In this document: one piece after another, positions 1 through 6,259 of the stretch
Numbering within the stretch: the stretch's first letter is position 1
Layout of the letters: each line of letters starts with the position of its first letter
From: Verrucomicrobiota bacterium
Lineage (GTDB): Bacteria > Verrucomicrobiota > Verrucomicrobiia > Chthoniobacterales > Xiphinematobacteraceae
Assembly: GCA_003176035.1 (NCBI GenBank)
Contig: PSRL01000136.1
Span: forward strand, 1-8,931
DNA: 8,931 nt
Direction of reading: 5' to 3'
Notes under the pieces: model-generated
Database searches by the model: none
Told to the model about the DNA's origin: nothing
What the model saw: only the letters and a program-made list of their open reading frames with translations
Translations under genes and position numbers: made by a program

Positions 1-497
1 TTCAGAAGGCGTTTTAAAGTTCGCAGTCGTTTGGTAAGGTCCTCAAACAATCTTTTTCCTTCCCGCTCCCGCATCCGAAGCATGCCTTCCAGAGCCAAGG
101 AAAGAGCATTCTGGACAACAGGCCAAACATCTTTTTCATCGACATGGACGGTCTTCCAAATATTCGGCACACTAAAGAGGTCAGAAACCTGGATTTCTCC
201 AGCCAATCGGAGCTCATTTTGCAGTTCTTGCATTTGTTGAAATGCCCCGCATGCCGCCTCCTTACAAAGCTGAATATTAGGTGCGGTACTCTCCAGGATG
301 ATGTTAATCTGAATTCGCCCGCGCGTCACCTTTGTCAATACTATTTCGCGAATCGTCGCCTCCCAACCAGCATAGTCACGGGGGAGATTGATCTGAATTT
401 CAGGCTGTTTGCGGTTGACGGAGGAGCATTCGACTATCGCTTGGAAAGCGCTGCTGCCCATGGCCTCGCCTCGTCCATATCCGGTCATACTCCTCAA
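1..497 (-). CDS. yicC: YicC family endoribonuclease, 3'-truncated by the window edge
   Basis: This frame is open to the left edge and shows about 165 N-terminal residues of a family that is usually about 290 long. The protein begins with the family's hallmark SMTGYGRGEA, followed by the SVNRKQPEIQINLPRDY block, the IREIVLTKVTRGRIQI segment, and MREREGKRLFEDL near the edge, which matches the conserved EGxxLxxDL region. Known YicC/YloC proteins are cytosolic RNA-cleaving enzymes involved in RNA turnover. The start is uncertain. TTG at 497 gives (M)RSMTGYG, the usual family spacing. ATG at 488 begins directly at MTGYG. Two GTG codons (524 and 551) would add a lysine-rich extension. None has a well-spaced Shine-Dalgarno site. 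The gene follows the TamB-like gene by about 98 bases on the same strand, so co-transcription is likely. The C-terminal DUF1732 part lies outside the window. The family call is secure; only the exact start is open. Confidence 0.9.
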   Translation of the reverse strand, partial: MRSMTGYGRGEAMGSSAFQAIVECSSVNRKQPEIQINLPRDYAGWEATIREIVLTKVTRGRIQINIILESTAPNIQLCKEAACGAFQQMQELQNELRLAGEIQVSDLFSVPNIWKTVHVDEKDVWPVVQNALSLALEGMLRMREREGKRLFEDLTKRLRTLKRLL

Positions 498-595
498 AGC
501 CTCGGAGCGTTGTTTCTTTTTCACAATTTTGGTTTTCTTTTCAAGCTCCACAGGAAAAATTTTTGTCTGGGTTCTTTTGCTATACCCGGGCGGTC

Positions 596-3500
596 TTAGC
601 GCGCCAATTTGAAAAAATAATCCGAAGTCGTCGCAGGAAATTCGTAGAGCGTCCGACCCTGCATGAAGGAAAAAGGAAGGGGATGGAAGTTTGGGCTAAA
701 GGATGCGGGGGGCGTTTTTAAGTTTTTAACAAGCACGTTAAACATCGGGTCAAGAGCAAGTTTCGGGCATATAAGCGACCCTATTTTGAAATTATCCATA
801 TAGGGCACTCGACCAGTCAAAAGTAAAAGCGAAATATATTGTTGAGAAAGCGGCGGGTCTGAAGTGAAAAACAAGCTCGGACGCATTAAAGATCCGGCTG
901 CTGTCATCTGAATGCTGTATCCTCCCGCATCTATCGATCCGTGTGCGTCCACGAAAGCCTCCTTGGGGTACTGGGAATCGAAGAAAATACGTCCGTCGTC
1001 CACTTCCGCCACAGCAAACGGAAAAAAAACACGGAGATTTTTAAATTCTATGGAGCCAGATGGGGAAATATTCCGGAGTTGGCCTCCTAAATGCAAATGG
1101 GGCGCAAGTTGCCCATTCGTGAGCTTTGCTTTCCAAACAAAAGGCGTGTCATTGGAAATCGAGACATCGAGATCCCATCGAGCCAGTGTCGTAGGGATCA
1201 GTTTTTCCGATTGAAAAGGTTCTTGTCTTAATAACGCATTGGGAAAAACGGTTGTAATTTCTACTCGACGGTGCAGCGCTGAATCTTGGAATCTCACGGT
1301 GCCCAAAATTTTTCCCGACTGGGCCGAACCTCGCGCCAAGAGATTTACATTAGCCTGAAGGGTGAGATCGGGGTCCTGATAAAGCAGGAGTTTGTTGCCT
1401 ATCAAGTGGAATTGGTACCATGGCTCATCCAGTCGGGAAAAATCTATGCCTCCTTTTATAAAAAACGGAGCACCTTTTAATTTGCCCTGAAAGGTCTCCA
1501 AAGAGAGATGATTGTTTTTAATGGAAGCAACTAATTGCACATCCGAAATGGGCGATATTTTGTTAGAGAATTTCAAAACGCCCTGCTTTAAACCTAATGA
1601 TCCATCCACTTTTGGATCGGAAAGGGTGTGCTTGAAGAGCAAATTTGCTTTGCCGGTGCCGGCAAGCTGATTTAACCCTGGAAAAAGAAATTTGAATGCG
1701 CTGATATCCAATTTTTCGATCTGCAAGCTTCCCCGGATCGAACCGGCTGAATTTAAAAGTTCAGCGATGGAAGCCTTTTTGGAGTTTAAGGGAAGGGAAA
1801 TATCTCCTCGAATTTCGCCCAACTTTCGTGACAGTAATTTCCCCGTCATCACAACATTATTGTTTGCGCTCCGTAGGCTGATCTGGGCCTCAGTCGGCGG
1901 AAGGGAGAGGTTCTTCCAATGACCTTGAAGCACGCTACTTAAGAGATATCCCTCGATATCAAATGATGACGGATTTTGTATTACGCTCAGACGACTTTCA
2001 ATGGATCCTGATAGGGCAATGTTCTGGCCGGTCAAATGCCAAAGATCGTTCAATTCGAATTTTTTTGAGTTTAAATTTACAAAACTGGGTTTTGCAGCAC
2101 GCAAGGCGTTTTTCCAAGAAGTTCCGTTTGCAATTGCAAATGGGTCGATAGGAAAAAATGCCGCCCCCTGCGCTAATTGTTTGGCCCCCTTATTTAACCG
2201 AAAGTCGCTGACCTCTATTCCAAATGGACTGAGAGAGAGGCGAGTAGTCAGCCGTAATGGCCCTTGCCACAATTCAAGAGAGTCCAAAGAAAGAGAATCC
2301 CGCGAAAAAGTCCCCGTCGCACTCCCCGTGATACCTCTAGGAGCCCACTCCGAAATAAGGTGATCCATGCGCAGGCTAAATGCACCGGAATGCCGGTGCC
2401 GCACACCATCTCCTTTCCAAGTCAGTTCTCCACCGCCTGATTGAAGGCGCTTTTGCCACTGCTCATTCATTAGGGATTGGTAGGCCGCGATTTCGCGAGT
2501 CCGAAGAGAGAGTTTTCCTGAATATTGATAACCAGGGATATTTAAATTCAGCGTGCCATTGGCCACAAGAAAATCCTCTCCGTTCCAAAGTTCGCATGAG
2601 GTAATATCCACCTTGCCGTGACGGAAAATGGTATTTAAGCGGGCTGCCGTGAATTGAGCATCGCGAAACCGAATGGAGCTTGCCTCCAGTTTCAGATAGC
2701 CGTTGGGCCCGTCTTTTCCTGACCAGAGCGAGCCATCCAAGGTCATCCGTCCGTGCAGTTGTCCGAACTTCGGACCTAGGAGCCCTGCGACCGCTTCTAG
2801 ATCTTGAATATTGCCTAGGACTGAAATTTCAAATGGAGTTTTAGAAAGATTGTGAAAGTCTTTTGGAATAGTTGCCGACCCATTCAGAGACAAAAAATTT
2901 TCCTTCTGCCGCAAATGGAATTCCGGAATGACAATGCGGTGATCGATGAAATCGACTCCAAATTCCAGCGTCTGCCATCCTAGATTACTCCAGCGAAAAT
3001 CCTCCGCACTGATATGTAAGGAAGCTTCCGCGTTACGGATATCTTTTGGCTGCCCACGAAATGTCAGCTTTCCTTCTTTTAAAATTCCTCGCACCGGTGC
3101 TCGAATCTCCAGAGCGTTTGCCAATGGACCCAACTCAACCCGCTGCGCTACGAATGCCGCATCCCAATAGCTCCGGTTGGGACTGTTTTTCATTGCAAGA
3201 CTTCCCTTGATCGTACCGCGAAATGCTGCCAAGGAAAAATCAATTCCTAAACCTTCCGGACCCAAGAAATTGATATTCATCAGCTCCATAACGCAGCTCG
3301 GAAGCAGATGCCATTCGATAACCCCCAACGTTCCCAATTTCCAGCTCGCCAATGCGGCTGCGAACGGCAAGCGTTTCTCAAAGAACGGGGTTTCCACCTT
3401 CGCGAAGGAATATTGAATTGCGCCTAAAGAATTCTCACTTAAATCCGCAGAAAAATTTCTGAACCGATAGGTAACCCCGTCGAATAACAGATTCAAGTCG

Positions 3501-3976
3501 GGCGCCTGGAGCTTTAACACCCAGGGGAACATCATCAATTTGAGATGCGGATGCTTTCTTAGAAATACATTCGGGAAATTTTTGGTCGAAGCACGGAAAT
3601 CCAGAACACCTTCGGCCCCCTCCATCCTGATTTCGCTAAAAAATCGCTTCTGCCCGCGCCACCATTCCCAGAGATCGGAAAAGTTTACAACCATCCGATC
3701 CATGCGAAGGCTCGTCTCGTTTCCCACTGCTGAGTGACCCCAAATTCGAACGCCCTCCAGAGTCATTGGGATAAATAACCCCACTTGTAGGCGATCCCAT
3801 TGAAGATCCAAACCCGCCGAAGCCGCCAACAGAGGCACAACATATCCGGCCGTTCGGGTTAAGATAGCCTTTTGAAGAAAAAAAAACGCCGCAACTGCTA
3901 TCAGTATTGCCATTAGCGCCGTAACATAAAACCGTTTTCCAGGTTTCCGAAGGTTGGAAGAAGAAAACAAGGGCAT
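596..3976 (-). CDS. TamB/AsmA-like envelope protein (translocation/assembly module TamB domain)
   Basis: The product is 1126 residues. It has a basic N-terminus, one hydrophobic anchor at about residues 17-36 and no other membrane segment. The rest is a long run of alternating hydrophobic beta-strand-like segments, as in TamB, AsmA and YdbH proteins that form periplasmic lipid-binding beta-taco structures. The C-terminal third looks most like the TamB (DUF490) domain: VDDGRIFFDSQYP at about 992, then a glycine-rich strand, TSDPPLSQQ at about 1038 and LLLLTGRVP at about 1050-1058, like the S-DPPLS...LLLTG signature of the family. The last 70 residues are short and unfamiliar but end in an aromatic YFFKLAR, which would suit contact with an outer-membrane partner. 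ATG at 3976 is the only plausible start before an upstream in-frame stop, and it has no Shine-Dalgarno site at normal spacing. The inferred role is phospholipid transport or outer-membrane assembly from the inner membrane. No TamA/BamA gene is adjacent; yicC follows. Confidence 0.8.
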   Translation of the reverse strand: MPLFSSSNLRKPGKRFYVTALMAILIAVAAFFFLQKAILTRTAGYVVPLLAASAGLDLQWDRLQVGLFIPMTLEGVRIWGHSAVGNETSLRMDRMVVNFSDLWEWWRGQKRFFSEIRMEGAEGVLDFRASTKNFPNVFLRKHPHLKLMMFPWVLKLQAPDLNLLFDGVTYRFRNFSADLSENSLGAIQYSFAKVETPFFEKRLPFAAALASWKLGTLGVIEWHLLPSCVMELMNINFLGPEGLGIDFSLAAFRGTIKGSLAMKNSPNRSYWDAAFVAQRVELGPLANALEIRAPVRGILKEGKLTFRGQPKDIRNAEASLHISAEDFRWSNLGWQTLEFGVDFIDHRIVIPEFHLRQKENFLSLNGSATIPKDFHNLSKTPFEISVLGNIQDLEAVAGLLGPKFGQLHGRMTLDGSLWSGKDGPNGYLKLEASSIRFRDAQFTAARLNTIFRHGKVDITSCELWNGEDFLVANGTLNLNIPGYQYSGKLSLRTREIAAYQSLMNEQWQKRLQSGGGELTWKGDGVRHRHSGAFSLRMDHLISEWAPRGITGSATGTFSRDSLSLDSLELWQGPLRLTTRLSLSPFGIEVSDFRLNKGAKQLAQGAAFFPIDPFAIANGTSWKNALRAAKPSFVNLNSKKFELNDLWHLTGQNIALSGSIESRLSVIQNPSSFDIEGYLLSSVLQGHWKNLSLPPTEAQISLRSANNNVVMTGKLLSRKLGEIRGDISLPLNSKKASIAELLNSAGSIRGSLQIEKLDISAFKFLFPGLNQLAGTGKANLLFKHTLSDPKVDGSLGLKQGVLKFSNKISPISDVQLVASIKNNHLSLETFQGKLKGAPFFIKGGIDFSRLDEPWYQFHLIGNKLLLYQDPDLTLQANVNLLARGSAQSGKILGTVRFQDSALHRRVEITTVFPNALLRQEPFQSEKLIPTTLARWDLDVSISNDTPFVWKAKLTNGQLAPHLHLGGQLRNISPSGSIEFKNLRVFFPFAVAEVDDGRIFFDSQYPKEAFVDAHGSIDAGGYSIQMTAAGSLMRPSLFFTSDPPLSQQYISLLLLTGRVPYMDNFKIGSLICPKLALDPMFNVLVKNLKTPPASFSPNFHPLPFSFMQGRTLYEFPATTSDYFFKLAR

Positions 3977-3991
3977 ACGAAGTTCGGCAGA

Positions 3992-4019
3992 GCTATAACG
4001 TGTCCTCCCCCTCCTGCAA
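3992..4019 (-). promoter_or_regulatory. Possible promoter of the TamB-like gene
   Basis: On the minus strand, TTGCAG (4019-4014) is followed after 16 bases by TATAGC (3997-3992), a partial match to the sigma-70 -35 and -10 boxes. Transcription would begin near 3985, leaving a leader of only about 9 bases before the ATG at 3976. One copy of the purine-rich GAGGGGGAGG repeat lies in the spacer. The boxes are imperfect, so this is a weak candidate. Confidence 0.22.
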
Positions 4020-4047
4020 AGCGAGAAGGTGTTTGCCCCTCCCCCTC
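4004..4047. repeat. Paired identical 10-mers upstream of the TamB-like gene
   Basis: CCTCCCCCTC occurs at 4004-4013 and again at 4038-4047 (GAGGGGGAGG on the minus strand). The copies are 34 bases apart start to start, slightly over three helical turns, so both would face roughly the same side of the DNA. They could be a regulator binding site or a chance product of a polypurine tract. Confidence 0.4.
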
Positions 4048-4340
4048 TTTCAACACAGCGTAAGCTTTTTGCTGTTCACCACATTAGTCTGGCGTCCTGA
4101 AGGCCCTTTGCTCCGGCCGCTTGCGCCTCATCCGTCCCATCTTACGGATTTCATTGCCAATCAACTCTCCAAAACTTCTCCGCACTCCTTAGGAAGATGC
4201 CACAAATTTTTAGAACACAAGGAGTCGTTTTCCGGTACTTCGGAGCAAAAATCAGGAAATCCGGCAGTGTCTGTTCATTTAACGAAGTAGTGCTAAGAGT
4301 CAGTGAAGAGATGTTCCGTTCTTTTGAACTTAAAATTCTT

Positions 4341-4380
4341 AAAAATACAGCCCGCCGCAGCGAATGCTACGACGGGCTGT
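4341..4380 (-). terminator. Strong intrinsic terminator after the serine hydrolase gene
   Basis: In minus-strand RNA, a 15-base arm (4380-4366) pairs completely with a second 15-base arm (4361-4347) around an AUUC tetraloop. Thirteen pairs are Watson-Crick and two are G-U. The stem is followed directly by AUUUUU (4346-4341). In plus-strand RNA the two G-U positions become C-A mismatches and no U-run follows, so the element is directional. It lies about 160 bases past the hydrolase stop and separates that gene block from the TamB-like gene. Confidence 0.75.
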
Positions 4381-4397
4381 TGTTCCCCCCAGAACAA
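4380..4397 (-). repeat. Inverted repeat with G-rich loop
   Basis: GAACAA at 4392-4397 and TTGTTC at 4380-4385 form a perfect 6-bp stem. The loop on the minus strand is UGGGGG, giving a run of six G's together with the closing stem base. The element abuts the terminator stem and shares base 4380 with it. It could be a regulatory or RNA-binding structure or part of a tandem terminator. Confidence 0.45.
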
Positions 4398-4415
4398 TCT
4401 TTCAATGAGGCATAC

Positions 4416-4421
4416 ATTATA
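4416..4421 (-). promoter_or_regulatory. Perfect TATAAT -10 box, candidate promoter of the small RNA
   Basis: The minus strand reads TATAATG here, an exact sigma-70 -10 consensus outside any gene. The hexamers 16-18 bases upstream do not match TTGACA; a TTGCAA is present but only 14 bases away. The -10 match alone could be chance in an A+T-rich region. Confidence 0.3.
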
Positions 4422-4537
4422 CGTTCGGGATTTCCTTGCAAGCTAAAATCCCTAATTTTTTTTCTAATGTAAGTCTCTTATTAATAATATGATAATGAGT
4501 TAGGGAATTAAGAGTGATTGCATCAACTTTGAATAAT

Positions 4538-5695
4538 TTAAACGCCGAGCGCACGGTAAATTCCATCTACAAAAGGTCGCACACGAGAGCCGGGAAACAC
4601 TCCCAAGTGCATCTGATTGAGAACATAAGCGAATCCTATTTGATTTTCAGGATCTGCGAATGCAAGGCATCCTCCCGCACCGGGATGTCCAAACGCCCGC
4701 AAAGAAGGGCCGAATGTTTGGCGCAATTTGTGTCCTTTGGCATCTATCGGATCTTTCATTAAACCGGCTGAAAAGGCTGTCTGGATGCGGAAAATACGAT
4801 CTACTCCGGTGGTCAACAGAGTTTCCATCCACCTGAGCGCCCGACGGGAGAACCAGGTTTTGTCAGCCCAATTTCCCCCATTGGCAAGAATACCGTAGTA
4901 CTTGGCTAAAGCTTTTGCGGAACCGATTCCCCCCAAAGAGGGGAGAGAAGCGGACCGAACCGCAGGGAGGTTCATGCTCGACGGGCTAGGAAATCCGTCC
5001 GGGAAGACCCTCCGTGTTAATGATTTAGGATTAGACATTGCCTCGGCAAAGTCCTCATTCATTTCTCCCATGCCAGGTCGCGGCGCCACCATGGTCGCCA
5101 CCCGTGAATGCAATTCCTGAGGCAGACCAATCCAAAACTCGATTCCAAGCGGATCGGCTAGCGCCTGCCTCCAGTATTTGCCCAAGGGAATGCCTCCTGT
5201 TAGGCGTCGAACCACTTCATCCACGAGAACTCCGAAGGTTCTGGCGCCGTAGCCATGGGTTCCGTCCGGCTGCCAAAACGGAGTTTGCTTTTCAAGACAT
5301 TGTTTCACTGCATCATAATCCAGCAAAGAAAGAAAGGCGTCTGCGGGAGCTACCAATCCCGAACGATGAGAGAGCAATTCTCCGATCGTAATTTCGCCTT
5401 TTCCACCTCCGGCAAATTCGGGCCAAAAATGGGCGACTCGAGTGTCTAAGTCTAAGTCAACTTGATCGAGAACGTGAAGGACACAGGTGGCTGAAATCCC
5501 TTTGGTAACAGACCAGACAAGCACTAGAGTATCTGAATTCCAGGGAATAGTACGGTCATAATCCGCATAACCGCCCCACAGCGTACAAACTTCTGATTTT
5601 CCCTGCCAGATACTTAAGGAGGCCCCCAGCTCCAGGGGATCGTTCATCTTTTGTTGAAATAGTAATCGGATTTCGTCCGTATTTAAGATCGACAT
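4538..5695 (-). CDS. Serine hydrolase, beta-lactamase/class C-like (esterase family VIII or LACTB-like)
   Basis: The product is 385 residues, the usual length for this family. It carries the SxxK nucleophile motif as WSVTKG (Ser62, Lys65) and the tyrosine motif as HGYGARTFG (Tyr149), followed by the family's VVDEVVRRLTG-like helix and DPLG. The third conserved region is FGHPGAGGCLAF (about 335-346), with ADPENQIGFAYVLNQM after it. There is no signal peptide or membrane segment, so the enzyme should be cytosolic, which argues for an esterase or amidase/peptidase activity rather than antibiotic resistance. The substrate cannot be read from the sequence. ATG at 5695 lies 41 bases after the TPR gene and has no Shine-Dalgarno site. 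An 18-base interrupted palindrome lies in that gap. The gene is probably last in the alaS-fbaB-TPR-hydrolase operon, with its terminator at 4341-4380. Confidence 0.88.
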   Translation of the reverse strand: MSILNTDEIRLLFQQKMNDPLELGASLSIWQGKSEVCTLWGGYADYDRTIPWNSDTLVLVWSVTKGISATCVLHVLDQVDLDLDTRVAHFWPEFAGGGKGEITIGELLSHRSGLVAPADAFLSLLDYDAVKQCLEKQTPFWQPDGTHGYGARTFGVLVDEVVRRLTGGIPLGKYWRQALADPLGIEFWIGLPQELHSRVATMVAPRPGMGEMNEDFAEAMSNPKSLTRRVFPDGFPSPSSMNLPAVRSASLPSLGGIGSAKALAKYYGILANGGNWADKTWFSRRALRWMETLLTTGVDRIFRIQTAFSAGLMKDPIDAKGHKLRQTFGPSLRAFGHPGAGGCLAFADPENQIGFAYVLNQMHLGVFPGSRVRPFVDGIYRALGV

Positions 5696-5714
5696 AAAAA
5701 TTTAGTGAAATCTT

Positions 5715-5732
5715 TTGTGCGGCACCGCACAA
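5715..5732. repeat. 18-base interrupted palindrome between the TPR and hydrolase genes
   Basis: TTGTGCGG and CCGCACAA face each other across two bases. As RNA this makes a 7-bp stem with a GUGC tetraloop on the minus strand. It starts a few bases after the TPR stop and about 20 bases before the hydrolase start. No U-run follows it on either strand, so it is more likely an operator, an RNA-processing or mRNA-stability element, or a translation modulator than a terminator. Confidence 0.5.
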
Positions 5733-5736
5733 TGCG

Positions 5737-6204
5737 TTAAATGAGGTGTTTGATTGCCCTCAAATCGGGATCATATTTTGCAATTTCCCGAAATTTTTTG
5801 TCCATTTTAAAGCTAATAAGCAGATTCCGTTCCGCTTCTCTCAAATTACCTAATATCGCATCATAGCACGCAAGATTATAGTAATAAATGGGTTCTTGAA
5901 GAAGCCCTGCCGGTCCGCTCAAAAGCATCGCCTTTGCTTCAGTGGTCCAGCCTTTTTCGTGTAGACAGAAAGCGCCATGTACATAGCTTGCCGTCGCTTC
6001 GGGATTCATTTTTTGAAGAAGCCTACAAATCTCTAATGCTTCTTCCCAGCTTTTCATGCGCATGAATACCAAGAGCTTGACCTGCAGGACGTCTTCCCGA
6101 CCCGCATCTGCGACCGCAATGGACGCAAGTTCACGCAGTGCTTCATGGGGCATGTCCAATTCCATGTAGCCCTGAACAGCAAGGAGAATGCGTTCCAAGT
6201 TCAT
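5737..6204 (-). CDS. Small tetratricopeptide-repeat (TPR) protein
   Basis: The product is 155 residues and almost wholly helical. I can see about four TPR-like helix pairs: residues 4-34 (imperfect, with the ALRELASIA helix), 37-70 (containing MKSWEEALEICRLLQKMNPE), 71-103 (containing HEKGWTTEAKAML) and 105-138 (YYNLACYDAILGNLREAERNL). The repeats are followed by DPDLRAIKH, an ending common in bacterial TPR proteins. There is no signal peptide, membrane segment or catalytic motif, so it is probably a cytosolic scaffold that binds another protein. The partner is unknown; the neighbours FbaB and the hydrolase are only candidates by position. ATG at 6204 is 55 bases past the fbaB stop. The only purine-rich site, a GGAG, is 12 bases upstream and buried in a hairpin, so initiation looks independent of Shine-Dalgarno pairing. 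Confidence 0.82.
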   Translation of the reverse strand: MNLERILLAVQGYMELDMPHEALRELASIAVADAGREDVLQVKLLVFMRMKSWEEALEICRLLQKMNPEATASYVHGAFCLHEKGWTTEAKAMLLSGPAGLLQEPIYYYNLACYDAILGNLREAERNLLISFKMDKKFREIAKYDPDLRAIKHLI

Positions 6205-6235
6205 AAGTAAAGAGGCTCCACATCACAGAGCCTCC
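6205..6235 (-). terminator. Hairpin between fbaB and the TPR gene, possible weak terminator or attenuator
   Basis: GAGGCTC (6212-6218) and GAGCCTC (6228-6234) form a 7-bp stem. In minus-strand RNA the stem can extend by an outer G-U pair and three inner G-U pairs, leaving a GAU loop. UUUACUU follows, an imperfect U-run. This could lower read-through into the TPR and hydrolase genes or protect the fbaB mRNA 3' end. The stem ends only about 7 bases before the TPR start codon and could also limit ribosome access. Confidence 0.4.
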
Positions 6236-6259
6236 GACTCAGCAATTGTTTTGCTACAT

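Larger units (their letters stand above)
4341..4409 (-). ncRNA. Candidate small RNA of about 65-70 nt with two hairpins
   Basis: A perfect TATAAT lies on the minus strand at 4421-4416, which would place a transcription start near 4409-4406. The resulting RNA would hold a first hairpin, UUGUUC-UGGGGG-GAACAA (4397-4380), joined directly to the 15-bp terminator stem (4380-4347) and ending in the U-run. Promoter box, short structured body and terminator together have the shape of an independent small RNA gene. Against this, no good -35 box stands 16-18 bases upstream, and the same hairpins may simply end the hydrolase transcript. I recognise no known RNA family. Confidence 0.27.
3977..4537. other. 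561-base gene-free stretch between the serine hydrolase and the TamB-like gene
   Basis: I see no convincing protein gene on either strand. The part next to the hydrolase (about 4440-4537) is very A+T-rich. The middle (4341-4421) holds a perfect TATAAT, a small G-loop hairpin and a strong intrinsic terminator. The part next to the TamB-like gene (3977-4340) holds two identical purine-rich 10-mers and a possible promoter. Short minus-strand reading frames exist, for example a 33-residue basic one at 4084-4185 with a GTG start overlapping an AAGGAG. Their length and weak starts do not justify a gene call. Plus-strand frames of 91-96 codons cross this region but resemble no family I know, and one of them runs through the terminator stem. 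Confidence 0.6.

Noticed and set aside
14..217. 67-codon minus-strand frame at the left edge
   Set aside because: It overlaps yicC in another frame, and the yicC frame carries the conserved residues to the window edge.
560..594. Weak GGGT/ACCC hairpin between the TamB-like gene and yicC as a terminator
   Set aside because: A 4-bp stem with an 11-base loop is too weak, and the T's come several bases after it.
144..599. 151-codon plus-strand reading frame over the start of yicC and its upstream gap
   Set aside because: It is antisense to a clear yicC coding frame with strong family conservation, and its peptide resembles no known protein.
4000..4472. Plus-strand frames of 91-96 codons in the gap between the hydrolase and the TamB-like gene
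   Set aside because: They have no recognisable family, poor starts and low-complexity composition, and the 4197-4472 frame runs through the terminator stem; coding on this strand is unsupported.
4449..4506. Inverted repeat TCCCTAA/TTAGGGA flanking the A+T-rich stretch after the hydrolase
   Set aside because: The arms are 7 bases with a 44-base loop in A+T-rich sequence, easily expected by chance.
4538..5695. Serine hydrolase as an antibiotic-resistance beta-lactamase
   Set aside because: It lacks a signal peptide, and its motifs and context fit the broad esterase/LACTB-like serine hydrolases of housekeeping regions, with no mobile element nearby.
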